Shown here: piece after piece, positions 1 through 11,246 of the stretch
How positions within the stretch are numbered: position 1 is the stretch's first letter
Layout: each line of letters begins with the position of its first letter
Assembly: GCA_944548615.1 (NCBI GenBank)
Contig: OX155955.1
Coordinates: forward strand, 2,682,340-2,746,339
Direction: 5' to 3'
Length of the DNA stretch: 64,000 nt
Origin: Micropterix aruncella
Taxonomy: Eukaryota; Arthropoda; Insecta; Lepidoptera; Micropterigidae
Position numbers and translations under genes: made by a program
The notes under the pieces: model-generated
What the model saw: the letters and a program-made list of their open reading frames with translations, nothing else
The model's database searches: none
What the model was told of the DNA's origin: nothing

Positions 1-2150
1 CGGCCCGCGCGGTTCCACTAGTTGCTCGCAAACGCTGCGGCCGCCGCGATTTAACCGCGGCTGCCCCGGGCAAAAATAACGTCGTGAAAATTGCGACTCA
101 ATTTTTCATACATTTCTGCATTCTACAGAGGCCGCGGGACAGCAACCGCGGGGGGCGCGGGTAAAAACCGCGCTGTGAGTTCTTATTTGAAAGTCTTGCC
201 GTATGTTCTAATTCCGTAAGCGATAATAGAGCATCCCTTCGCTAGTGATTTAAATTAGCGCCCGATATAAAGAAGCGTGCGATACGACATCCAATTTGTT
301 GAATGAGAACGTCTCTCGGCGAGTGGGCTAAAGCGAGTGCACTCGGATGAGTTTATCGACCCCGAGCGAGTAACTGCTCTGCCAATGAGAGCGGAGTGCG
401 CCGCGCCGAGGAAGGACAGGCAGCCCGCGATCCATGTTTCATATAAAATATACACCTAATACACGACGCTCACATTATCGTAATCGTACGTGGGCGGCAT
501 AATCGCCCGACACAACAATAAAAAAATCGCGACTGTCGCCACCTGCGCGGCGATAGACGAACTAGATAAGCGAAGACGCAAACCTTTCACTTTAAAATGT
601 AGCGATAACTGCGGAAAGGGAACTTTCGTCGCTTTGTCGAAATATGTTTATTTTAAATTGCCATTTTTTCCATGTTGTACAAGATAGACGCAGAAAGATT
701 TCATAAAATCGGTAGACTTTTGCAGCAATCATGAAAACACCTTCTGTCATTTCAATCAGCGGCTGATCATAAAGCATTATCATTACAATTAAAAGCTTAC
801 GGGAAAAAACGATCAATGTCATTTATTTGTGGAAATGAGAGACCAATGCTTGTTGTTGTGGCTTGTTCCCAAAGGAATCGAAGCATGAATCGATTTTAGA
901 AAGAAAGATCATAGTCTGCCCTTAAATGAAGGGAGATAGAAACGTGTGTTTGGGACCTTGATCAGTCTTTCTCGCCAGGTTTAAAGTTGGGGTATCTCGG
1001 CACTTCGGTTGTTGCTAAGAAGGAACTTTAATAGGAAATACTGATCAAGGCCAATGACATTTCCAAGTGTTCCCTTTTTTCCGAGGTAAAAAGTGAAATG
1101 CACTTATAATGTAAAATGTTATTTTAAAATTAAAATGGTTTTTTTAGAAACTCAAATATTTTTGGTTTACAGTCAAAATATATTACTTTACCGGTCTACT
1201 AACCGGCAAGTATTGTGGAAGCACTAAAAAAATCAAGATGAAGACGGATTCAAGACGTGAAATATGAATGTATGCTGGACGCCCTGAGCTTTGAGTACTG
1301 GCAAAACCGATATAAACTGGTTTCTCCCCGTTTGTACGAAGCCGCCAGTGGTCAAGCACACACGCGTCTCAAGCTTGAAGTAGTGTACCTATCATAGCGC
1401 GGTAGTATGAAGCTTTGTCTCTGTTCCGTTTATTTACTATGTGCTTTTACTAAGCTTAGGTAGCCGACAGCACTGTTATGAGTATGATAATTTAGTGTTC
1501 ATGTAATACGGTAATTATCAGATATAGTACCTACATAAAAATTTGTAAATACTACCATCAATACGATGAACTGGTGATTAGCATAATGATGAGCATGGGT
1601 GCATGAAAGAGATAATAGAATCTGCACTATCGCTGCTGATAGATCATTAATATTGCCAATTGACAAATTCAGCGGTTAAAATGTGAGAAGCCATTAACAG
1701 CGCTAACCCAAATTTGATAAGCCAGATTTTACCTACCGAGACATGGTTCTTAACTCATGGCACCGTCCCCGGAAACCTGTTGGATCTTGTGATTGGTTTC
1801 CACTCGGAAATTGCAAAGCATTTGGTAAAATTTGATACAATTTCTAATAAGTCCTTCCATCGTTGACAATCCGACAATGCTCACTACATTTCCACACTCA
1901 TCGGTCGATTGCCAGCGACCTATGCTTTCAGCAGGCGTGAAAAAAATCACACATACATCTCATCACCATAAAATCACCTCTATACATCTCAATGGCGAAT
2001 GCTACACGCTCAATATTCAATGCTATATTTGTATTGTGATCCAGATCGAGATATTCAGGATCAAAGCGAGTGAAGAGAAAAAAACTCTCAGTCGGCAGAC
2101 GAACCCGGTTGGGTTCCGTTTCATCTATTGGCCCTTAGCAGAGAAACGTG
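1..2150. other. GC-rich start and unassigned intergenic DNA
   Basis: The first 180 bases are very GC-rich and contain two related blocks in direct orientation, each an AACCGCGG-like run followed by GGGCAAAAAT or GGGTAAAAAC (about 50-90 and 145-175). The rest is AT-rich. No open frame here resembles a known protein, and the short open frames are at chance length. The block could be the edge of a CpG-rich promoter of a gene outside the window, but nothing in the sequence proves that. Confidence 0.3.
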
Positions 2151-2154
2151 ATTT

Positions 2155-2750
2155 TAATGTATGGCGGAATTTCAATATTATTAGTGTAGCTTGTATATGA
2201 GATATTCCAACCGAAATTTCACAATGTGATTTTTGCCCAACAAGTCCAATATTTCCAAATTAACCCCTCAAGCCCCAATTGGCCGATATCGGCCACAAAA
2301 CGATTCAGCGTGACGGCCCCGTTTTAATTTTATTTTAATTTAATATGTTTATTTTATTATGTTGTATTATGTTAATATGTTTCATTTTAATTATGGGTAC
2401 AGTGGTTTGGCAGTAATTAATGTTTTGGTGAGACAGTGGCGTAATTCAATTTTTTTACTAATTTTTACAAAATTTTTTTGGGACAGCAACTTGTCAATCG
2501 GCTGAGCGGCCGAGGCCTGAAGGGTTAAAATAAGACTAATGATATATAAATATAAATATTATGAAATAGTGGACCGATTGCAACCTTTTCAACTCTTGCC
2601 ATGGCCAAATAATGAATGCATGCCGAATTTCAGTTCGATCGGATTAAGCGTTTGAGCGCTATCGTGGAGGAATAAACACAGACAAACAGACACACAGAAG
2701 TGCGTTCAAAATACTTCCCTTCTCGTCGTTGGTGGGCCGTAAGAGTAAAA
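2155..2750 (+). repeat. Repeat family F, copy 1 (LINE 3'-end-like), split by a TTAA element
   Basis: This copy matches 4205-4618 and 29770-30342. Shared landmarks are AATGTATGGCGGAATTT, CTCTTGCCATG, GGATTAAGCGTTTG, CTATCGTGGAG and a run of CACAGACA units near the end. This organisation resembles the 3' untranslated end of non-LTR retrotransposons, although no coding part is present. A TTAA-flanked element at 2260-2528 interrupts the copy, so family F was inserted first. Confidence 0.6.
2260..2528. mobile_element. TTAA-flanked MITE, family P1, copy 1
   Basis: The element is bounded by TTAA at 2260-2263 and 2525-2528. Its ends, CCCCTCAAGCCCC and CCCTTCAGGCCTCGG (reading inwards), form short imperfect inverted repeats. 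A second copy lies at 14884-15141. TTAA target duplications with CCCT-type ends are typical of piggyBac-derived non-autonomous elements. No transposase is encoded. It is nested in repeat family F. Confidence 0.7.
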
Positions 2751-2944
2751 TGAGCAAAATATTAGCTCCAAGACAGAGATAAATATACGCATTTGAATTT
2801 GTTAAATCAAATTCGAGTATACTAAGAGATGGATGACTATGAAAATTATTTTCGCATGTCTGATGCTTGTTTTTAAAATGTACTTCTATTGATTAAGATT
2901 TGACTAAACCAGAATATTTGACTAAACACGCTATATTTGACTAG

Positions 2945-3080
2945 ACACAAGCGAAAACCTACCACAGCCGGTCGTTAGTCCGGAATCCACTGCTCACCCC
3001 CAGAAGTGTAAAAAATAGTATTATGATGGGCCCGACTCCGGTCCGTGAATTCCATGGCAGCTGCGTTTGTATTTTATTTA
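2945..3080 (+). mobile_element. 3'-end fragment of the RLE-type non-LTR retrotransposon
   Basis: This stretch matches the reverse complement of 12050-12190: ACCTACCACAGCCGG, GGAATCCACTGCTCACC, GATGGGCCCGACTCC and a GTATTTTATTTA terminus. It is therefore a strongly 5'-truncated copy holding only the 3' untranslated end, in plus orientation. All copies in the window end in the same GTATTTTATTTA-like sequence. Confidence 0.75.
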
Positions 3081-3550
3081 TCAGTCATGAGAAAGTCTGG
3101 AGAGAGGAGTTCGGTGAGAGAAAAGCTAGTTCTGACATTACTTATTTTTGGTCGTTAATTTGAGGTGAGGCGGAGACCGCCTTGCTCAGTGGTTCTCAAA
3201 GTCAGGCGATAACGCCCTCTTGTGGCCGCTGGTAGCCTAGAGGGGGGTAAGGGGCCCAGAAAAAATGGGGGGTGTTGACGTGGTTTTGAGGGGCTATGTC
3301 TGAATTGTAATTTCATCTACTTACTATTTTAAAATTCACTGAAATTAAACCCTAGGTACCTACTCCACAACATCGATTATTTAGTTCATATTTCTGCCCT
3401 GTTTGATTGTGTACAAATTAAAAATATTTGACATAGCTTTCGTAGGATAGCCCATGAGCAATCAAGTTTTAACAAGTTTTTGTTAAATAATGCAATTTGT
3501 GCAAGCCTGTATCACAATCATGTTCTTACTTGTTCAGTACGATTGAATAC

Positions 3551-3777
3551 CAATCACATTATCGGACGCGTCCACAAGCTGCGGCTTATGGACGCGACTG
3601 AACAGCATGCACAGTCGTTTGGGATGCGGCTTGCCAGGTCTCTATCGGACATCCGAAGCCTCAAGGTGACGTCCGCGACTGACGTCCGATAATGTGCACG
3701 GCTCAATAGAAATTCATTACACAGATAACCTTTCAGTCGCGTCCATAAGCTACGGACGCGTCCGATAATATGATTGC
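3551..3777. mobile_element. Foldback MITE with nested hairpins
   Basis: The left arm (3551-3602) and the right arm (3729-3777) are near-perfect inverted copies containing ATTATCGGACGCGTCC and TATGGACGCGACTGAA. A third, shorter inverted copy of the left end lies inside at about 3672-3697 (GACGTCCGATAATGTG), so the left arm can pair with either. No coding capacity. It lies in the leader region of the hAT relic. Confidence 0.7.
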
Positions 3778-3964
3778 CCCTTGAGCGTCGAATGAGATGA
3801 ACGAGTTTGTGCATGTTTGTGTTATTTCTACCGGTGCGTGCAGTATTTCAATCCTATATAAAAGCCCGTAATATTTCTTATATTTTTATAAGTGGTTTCG
3901 CGCGCAATCGTTAAGCAAGTACTTAAGCTCAACACTTTACTTACGTATTTGTGGAGACAAAATC

Positions 3965-4171
3965 ATGTCGGAAGCAAAAAAGGAGAGATTGCAATACAGT
4001 GCGGAATATATTCAATATGGATTTATTGAAAATACCACAAACCCATCTTCGTCTTTGTGCTTTCTTTATCAAAAACCATTTTCGAATGAAGCGATGAAGC
4101 CTTCACGACTTCAAGATCGTTTGAATAAAATGCATTCAGATAAGAAAGGCAAAAATGTAGCCTATTTTTAA
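3965..4171 (+). pseudogene. Degenerate BED zinc-finger N-terminus of a hAT transposase (ZBED5-like)
   Basis: This is an open frame of 68 codons. Its layout matches the N-terminus of ZBED5/FAM200-type proteins: a tyrosine-rich YIQYGF segment, a short loop with a residual Cys (SSLCFLYQ), then NEAMKPSRLQDRL, a His-containing stretch (KMHSDKKGK), and VAYF. In that family a Cys pair and a His pair bind zinc. Here the second Cys reads Tyr and one His reads Arg, so the finger is probably dead. The frame stops directly after VAYF, where family members continue into the transposase body. A fortuitous open frame is the alternative, but the ordered similarity argues against it. Confidence 0.5.
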
Positions 4172-4204
4172 GACCTGGAGAAGAAGAGCACACTGCAATG
4201 CTGT

Positions 4205-4618
4205 TAATATTCGATTAAAATGTATGGCGGAATTTAAATATTATTAGTGTAGCTTGTATATGAGATATCCCAACCAAAATTTCACAATGTGATTTTGGCC
4301 CAACAAGGCATCTGTGTACCAAGTCTCTAAGTCCAATGTCTCGAGATTAAAATATGTGCGCCCCCGGTGGACCGATTTCAACCTTTTCAACTCTTGCCAT
4401 GACCAAATGATGCCTGCATGCCAAATTTCAACTCAATCAGATTAAGCGTTTGGGCGCTATCGTGGAGGAATAGCCACAAAGACAGACATCAATCTAGAAA
4501 TGGTCTTAATCGTCTCAGAAGCGCTCAATACGGATATTTCTATCTATATCTCAGAAAAAAAAAATGCGCATTCACAATACTTTACATCCGGTCGCTAGGT
4601 GGGCCTGGAAAGTAAAAT
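4205..4618 (+). repeat. Repeat family F, copy 2
   Basis: This is an uninterrupted copy of the family described at 2155-2750. It begins near AATGTATGGCGGAATTT and ends near GTGGGCCTGGAAAGTAAAA. The hAT open frame stops 34 bases upstream, so its insertion may have truncated the hAT element. Confidence 0.6.
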
Positions 4619-5785
4619 CACCCCTACACAGCTTAATGCACTGAAGCTAGCTTCCCGTGCTTTATGTATTTACGATTCGTATACTGCTAATGATCTATAC
4701 TTCATTCGTATTGGAAGCCTAAGCATTGAACGTTTTACAAAGTAAATAGTATAACATTCAAGGTCGCCAACAGTAGAAATATCAAATAAATACTGAAAAA
4801 AACAGGTCTGTTAATCACTAAGGTTATTTATATTTAGGTAGGTAGTTTCTTGAGAAATGTTGATGAGAACACAATAATAAACCACCTTTTTTTTTAGTAT
4901 AATCACTCAAGCAATTAAGTAATTAAGACAAACGACAAAACAAACATCATAAAAATAGGGATTTAGTCCAATAAAAAGGCGAAAAACCTACATTTAACCA
5001 AGTTGTCAAAAAAATAAGAGGTTATGTTAACGAGTAATGTAATCGATAACTTTGGAGTGTTGTGCCGAAATTATCCCATTTATTATGACTCCTAGAGAAC
5101 CCAGACACTATTATTTGAAGTATCTTTTTGTTTTAATTTACTATTTGAACCAGTAGGTAGATTTCGAAATGTCAGGGACAAAAATAGACGATAAGTCGAG
5201 AGAAGATTGTGTTAAAACTCACCGGAGTTATCAATTGAGCAGGAACTTTCGGCGGCGATGAATCGTACAGCAAGCCACTAAAACTTATCAACACTGAAAT
5301 CACAAATATCGAGTGCACAACAAAAGATTTTTAAACTATTGCAGGTACACACACAACACATAACCATCTGTAGATAAATTTTGACCATCCATCTTACCAT
5401 AGACAAGCTTTGACGCGAGGAACCACAGTTTCATTGTGGTTTTCTACAATTTCCCGGTAGAAAATCAGTCCATTAGAAAAAAATAAATGTAAATTACTAT
5501 CAAATTTAGGATGGATGCTGATTTCAAATATTTAAATTAATAGGATCATGTTTTTGGCGAGTGCTGAGCCATGAGGTCCCAGCGTTGCCAGACGGCTTTT
5601 TTATTTTTGTGCTTAAATGGTCAGATCGTTAATTTTTTCTAGTCACATCGGACGCTCCCTATATCTAAAAATTTTATTTATTGTTATTATCCCTTTCGAT
5701 CATAAGATTTTCTAAGCAAAGAAGTCCTTAAGTATTGTTTAATTGGTACTCAAAATAGAGAAAAGAAACCCACACAATTATCCGG
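4619..5785. other. AT-rich intergenic stretch, nothing recognised
   Basis: I see no open frame of significant length, no inverted terminal repeats and no match to another part of the window. Confidence 0.5.
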
Positions 5786-5789
5786 GTAC

Positions 5790-6080
5790 CATTGTAGATG
5801 TAATGTGAGTTATAGTAGCGAGCGCTTTTTCAACCACGTGCACAGTATACCAACCAGTAGCTTTACTCTCGAGCTACAGGACATTGCGAGAAGAGGGTGC
5901 GAGGAATGTGGGCAGAGGGGTACATCCCGATGAACGCATTAGGCGCAGGTAAAGGCTGGCGACAATTTCTAGCGTTTGGATATCTGCGTGGGCCGAGTAG
6001 CGGGACATCTGGCGACCATATACGAGCCATTACGACTCATGGCATATTCGCTTTGATTTCAATTTCGTTTTAAGATAAGC
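5790..6080 (+). repeat. Repeat family A, diverged copy 1
   Basis: It shares spaced blocks with copies at 20880, 24245 and 35195: CTCTCGAG followed by a CATTGCG/CGTTGCG block, GGGTGCGAGG, GAGCAGAG-like and a downstream GATTTCAATTTCGTTTTAAGATAAGCTAC block. It has no coding capacity. The class is not known. Confidence 0.4.
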
Positions 6081-7325
6081 TACGGTGTGGTATACAGTGC
6101 CACGAGTAACGACTATTTACTTGAACTAATCCTGAAAGTTTGAGTAAAATCGGACGATGCTTTTTCAGTTATTTACACCCAAACAGCTAGTTTCAATGTA
6201 ACGGTTATTATTATTCGAGTTCGTTTAACTGCCTACTGCCGCTTTGCGCCGCGAAGCGACAGTCGAGCCAAGATCGACCCGACCGGTTTGCATACGAAAT
6301 TCGAAAAAATCATTTGACCTCGTGCTGTGTACCGACGGCGGAAATCATTTTTAAATATTTAACAGTGCTCTACTAACCGGCGAAGGTTTGTTTTGTAGTT
6401 TGATTGGTTTTAAAACCGTGTAACACTTCATACGATACTACGTATCGTGTGAAGTATTGTAACATAAAAACGATATAAAATGGTTTGTGACACGGAGAAG
6501 ATGCACTTTCGCGAGTGATTCCGGAAATTGATAAAAAATACTCAAGACATATTTGATTGTGTAAATCGCTTGATGCTGCAGCGTTAAAATGCATTGAACA
6601 TGGCGGTAGACAGGTGGTAAAAATTGAGTAAATATTTATTTATTTATTTTATTTAACAATTCATTTACAGTGCATAAGTATTACTAATAATCATATCAAT
6701 AAAAATATATATATAATTAAAATTAAAATTAAAATTGAACACGGCCGATATGAGCATTAGCATTTAAGTACTGCTGCTGCCCAACTAAGTGCCAGGACTT
6801 GTTCCAGGGCAGCTAGCTCTCTAGTTTTTAGATCACATATGCTCGGCAATTTGAATAAAAAAATTTACCTAATAACAATCAATAGTAGTCATTTCCTAGA
6901 GCGCATATGTAGAATCAACGCGCGTGGCCGGTTGAATGGCCGACAAAGTAAATCCTCCTTTATATGCAATTATGTTTAATTTTGGTTAATTTGGACCATG
7001 TATCAAAATTATAAACTAATACTATACCAGTATTCTATAATACAAAATAGCTAATACTATGAAAAAATGCCCTCAGGTCCCTAACATCCTGTATATAATA
7101 TAATATATATCTATCATATAAACCGTACCCACAAAATTTCTTACCTTTGAAACTCGTAATCACCCACAAAATTGTGTGGGCATGGTCTGAATGGGTTATA
7201 GCACATATAATATAACGTATCACACACTATTGCACACACAGATCACAAATTAAATAATAGGGAGAAGACATTGTAAGAAATATGCTGTGTGGTTCATGTC
7301 GCCTACATACGCGTTGGCTAGTTCT
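6081..7325. other. Intergenic stretch, nothing recognised
   Basis: The stretch holds a short AATTAAAATTAAAATT simple repeat near 6716-6736 and scattered AT-rich sequence. I recognise no gene or element. Confidence 0.5.
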
Positions 7326-8324
7326 AAGGGGCGGACTTTTCATTTGAGGTGGCACAGTCTCTCAATTAAATTTTAAACTAAAATAAGTAATTTAATTACT
7401 AGTACTGTGAAAAATAAAACAATGAATTATCTTAAAAATAATAAAAAATACATAATTCGGAGTAATCGTAATATTAATAGTGAAAACATTCATTTAATTG
7501 GTAGATAAATACGTAAATTTTGATTAAATTTCGATGCCAAAGACTGTGATGGCAGATATTGTGACCACTCGCCGAACAATGGCGCTGAGGTCAAATGTAT
7601 AGAAGCCTTTTCACAAACTGTGTTTAAGCTATGGGCCGTGAGGTACCCGCAGACCCGGAAGGGGGGGGGGGGGGTCATAAAGGGCCCCAGCTCCCATTGA
7701 AAACAATGGACAATATTGTGAATTACAAACAAAATCTAAAATTTTAAAAATTCCTATCATAAGGTTGGCAACCCTGAAATCAATTTCTCGCGTCTTCCGC
7801 CTGAGGACTCATTTTATAATTTATTTATTCATAAAAATAACATCTACGATTATATATAGCAGTTCAGTTTCCCACTAAGGCTAGTGCCTTGTCAATGGGT
7901 AACTAGTAATGAATGTTTGTATAAATTTTACTTATATTACCTAGCATTACAAATTAATAATAATACTTACTTACATTATTTATATTATATTATTATTATA
8001 TATTGGTTTATTTAGTTTGCCTGGATAAATCATTATTTAAGTTTCGTAATAGCTTAAGTTTCAATGTTTTGTTAAGTACGTTTTTGCTAATCGATTTGTC
8101 TATTTTTAGTGAAAAGTAAAATGTCTTACAGTTACTAATTGTGTATCTGACATATAAAATAAATAAAATATTTTCTTGTCCTCTTTTTTCCTATACCGGG
8201 TACATAGTGACCTAGACATCATTATCGAAAACAGTTTTTTGACCAAATGGCAATTAGTTTATTAATTAGGCAGGCCCATAAGTAATATTAGCCCAGGCCC
8301 CTACAAACTCACGATCCGCCCCTG
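7326..8324. mobile_element. Possible hAT-like non-autonomous element
   Basis: The left boundary (AGGGGCGGACTTTT) and the right boundary (GATCCGCCCCTG, which reads CAGGGGCGGATC inwards) form a short inverted repeat like the ends of many hAT elements. The interior is AT-rich and non-coding and contains a poly-G tract near 7662. I could not verify an 8-base target duplication. Confidence 0.3.
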
Positions 8325-8394
8325 TTTCAGGGGGCTTCAGGGGCGCCACATTCTCCTAAAAAGGCAAATAATTGTGGCATGTGGCCAGTCTTGG

Positions 8395-8895
8395 GTCAAT
8401 CGATTGAATATTTCAATCGACTAATCAATCACGATTGATTTAGTCGCGACTAACGTTAATCACGATTGAAGTGATCGCGACTAACTCAATTAATCGTCAA
8501 TCGTCAATCGCGACTAACTTGCTTTTCAGATGCCACACGACAATTCATTCTGGTCGGTCGGCCAGACGGTCGGCCGGTCGGTCCGGTCGGACCGGACCGA
8601 ATGGACCGACCAGAACAACCGCACCGACCGGACCGACCGGACCGACCAGACCGACCGAACCGACCGAACAGAACGGACCGAGCGGATCGACTGGACCGAC
8701 CGACCGACCGAAGAAAAACGCAAAACTGTGGACCGCTGTCGAGAATATCAATTGCCAGCGTTTAACGTCAATCGTGAGGTGACTCACGATTGACGACTAA
8801 TCAATCGTTAGTCGCCGATTGACGATTAATCAAATCAATCGTTAGTCGTCAATCGCGATTAACGGTTTCAATCGTCAATCGTTAGTCGACTAAAT
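8395..8895. repeat. GACCG minisatellite flanked by ATTGACGATTA-type arrays
   Basis: The core (about 8553-8712) is a degenerate tandem array of the pentamer GACCG and its permutations. Both flanks (8395-8530 and 8766-8895) are made of short direct and inverted repeats of a TCAATCG / CGATTGA / GACTAACG word set. The core is GC-rich inside AT-rich flanks. The translated frames give Gly-Pro-Thr-like or Thr-Asp-Arg-like periodic peptides, which are a by-product of the repeat. Confidence 0.75.
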
Positions 8896-9830
8896 TTTGT
8901 CCAATAGTGCATGTGGCGCTATGAAAATTTATTCATATTCCCTCGAACCTGGTGAAGCGCTTCACTGCCAGTTTTTTTTAAATATTTATTTTCGAAAAAA
9001 ATGACCGCTGCGCTGTTAATTTTTTGCTCTTTCCTCAAACCAACATAAAAAAGGGGGGATGGGATGCCACATTTGTTTAACAAGTAGTTTAAAATTGTAA
9101 AAAGTAGATTGAAACTACTTACACGAAAAATGAACCACAATCCGTCGCAGAATCGTTATTGAACAAGTCCGGTAAGTCAAGGTGGTAAAGACTTACGAAC
9201 TATTCTTTCCCTTTTCGTCATTTTTATGCTTTCCTCGCCCTATTGGTACTAAATTGATAAGCATGTCGGTAACTAACTGAATTCATGATAAGTACATAAA
9301 AAAGCGGATACACAACGGATAGGGCGTCCGAAAAATATTATTATACTCTTATACCTATATTAGGCAAAAAATACAGGCTATTCTCAGAACATTAAAATGT
9401 TCTGAGAATAAACCTACTTTTATTATTTTAGCAATTTTGAATACATTGTACATGTTTTCAACCTGGCAACGTTGAATACATCTGTTTACTGCGTTCAGTG
9501 GACGCATCACCCTAGCACAGAGTATTAGATGTCGGCTCATTTGATTGGCGGTGCTCATTTCAAAATGTGGATCTAAGACAGTCAAACGAGCGGGCATTCA
9601 GATATTTTGGAGCGCTCATAGCCGCTTGTCCGCTGAGTGCAGCCGTTCATTTTCAAATTTTATTCGTTACTGCGTCCGTCAAATGTTGAATTTTGTTTGT
9701 CGCTGATTTTCGATTGTTGCTTCGATTTCGCTTATATGCGATGATATTATTGTGATTTTATAAGAAACGCAGTTTGTAATTTTATTAATTTATGTGTTGT
9801 TTTGTATCGGTGGCTATTTGACTGTAGAAC
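8896..9830 (+). promoter_or_regulatory. Upstream region of TPX2, promoter not resolved
   Basis: This is the interval between the minisatellite array and the TPX2 start codon. The last 230 bases are less AT-rich than their surroundings and probably hold the transcription start. I see no clear TATA box and do not assign one. Confidence 0.3.
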
Positions 9831-9935
9831 ATGGAGGACGCTATGCCTTCGTTTGACTATTGTACGCCCGCGTTTTTAGGGTTTCAATCTGACTCGCCCG
9901 ATGATGCTGATGCGATATTTCGAAATAATACACGT
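9831..9935 (+). CDS. TPX2: TPX2 coding exon 1 (Aurora A-binding segment)
   Basis: This exon has 35 codons, beginning MEDAMPSFDY and ending RNNTR, followed by a strong GTAAGT donor at 9936. It is too short for ordinary open-frame detection. The motif FDYCTPAFLGF is followed by an acidic stretch and an IF pair, resembling the two-part Aurora A contact of vertebrate TPX2 (an aromatic N-terminal strand, then a helix with aromatic residues). Exact phase match to exon 2 and the shared family order support joining them. Confidence 0.8.
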
Positions 9936-11173
9936 GTAAGTACTTGATAAGAATACTACAATAACTACAGTCTGGCTATATTACTAGGCCCACCATGCAT
10001 TTCTGCACTGATTACATTTTTCAATAAATTAGTGCGGATAGCCCCAGTTTTCACGTAAAAAGGGAATTTTAAACAATATTTAAAACGAAATGTATTCTAA
10101 TTGGGAATATATTAGATATTGCTAGCTCGCCTATTAAAAAAAAACAGTAATAAATTCGATTATTTTAATGCTAAATCTGATTAAAAATTGCGTCGGATTT
10201 TTAGATATTTTTTTCATATTTTAAATTAGTTTTTATGATGGTTTAAAAAAAAAGTAACTAACCTAACCTACCGAAATGTAGGTGTTTGACACTTCTTTAA
10301 ATGCCTATATGTCTCTTATTCATTGAGTCTGACAAAAGGTTATTGCAGTTACGATATCAGCGTGGTGAATATAGTCGGGTGACACTAAAAAATCAACAAT
10401 GTAGAACTGGTAGCAATACCTAATAAATACCTAATTTTGTTACCGGCAAACACCCATGAAGACTCGAAGACGCAAGAACAAAAGCGAGAATTACCGGAGT
10501 TAAACAACACCACCCAATATTACTTTTTATAATAATTCAGATTTGGTGGACACTCAGTGCGGCATATAGTGAAGTCCAAGAAAAAAGCGTGAACAGCGGC
10601 AATCAATCTGGATAAAAGATTATTCGAAGAAATGTTTTTTTTAATATTAAAAGATTTGGAGCTAAACCATGACGTCCTTTTCAAAAACTTCGCACGAATA
10701 TCAAAAGCAAATATTTAGAAGATTTTTAAAATAGCGGAATAAAAAATTGCCATTTTTTTTTAAAATGAAGACGGAAATATCTATTTTGACCCTTCTCCCC
10801 TGAGATGATTAAACTATTTACAGACTGAAGTCTGTCCAATGCTTCATCTGATGAGCTGAAATTTGGCATTCAGGCATCATTTGATCATGGCAAGAGTTGA
10901 AAATATTGTGGTTGGGGGGGGGAGGGGGTTGGTGGAAGGGTTGGGGTGGTTGGTTGGTGTTTGGCGCGGGGGGGGGGCTTGTCTGCTTGCCGGGAAAGTA
11001 TTTGGGTGACACAAGCGTTTTTTTTACAATGACCAATTTAATTATTGTGGGTTGGTAGATATTGAAAAGTCAAATGAATACATGGATTACTCATAAAAAA
11101 AAGTGTATTGAAGCAATAATTACACTTTACGGTATTATTTAATCATCTATAATATCGTCATAGTTTATGGTGC

Positions 11174-11246
<73 letters not shown>

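Larger units (their letters stand above)
3187..4171 (+). mobile_element. hAT-type transposon relic, 5' part
   Basis: The element begins with CAGTGGTTCTCAAAGTC, an end sequence typical of hAT elements, and leads into a degenerate BED zinc-finger open frame at 3965-4171. A TATA-like stretch and an untranslated leader lie between about 3850 and 3964. A foldback MITE (3551-3777) sits inside the 5' region. No transposase catalytic region or second terminal repeat was recognised, so the copy is truncated. Confidence 0.5.

Noticed and set aside
8471..8793. Open frames encoding periodic Gly-Pro-Thr or Thr-Asp-Arg peptides, collagen-like at first sight
   Set aside because: They are translations of the GACCG minisatellite in different frames on both strands. 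The periodicity is that of the DNA repeat, with no start context or flanking coding signal.
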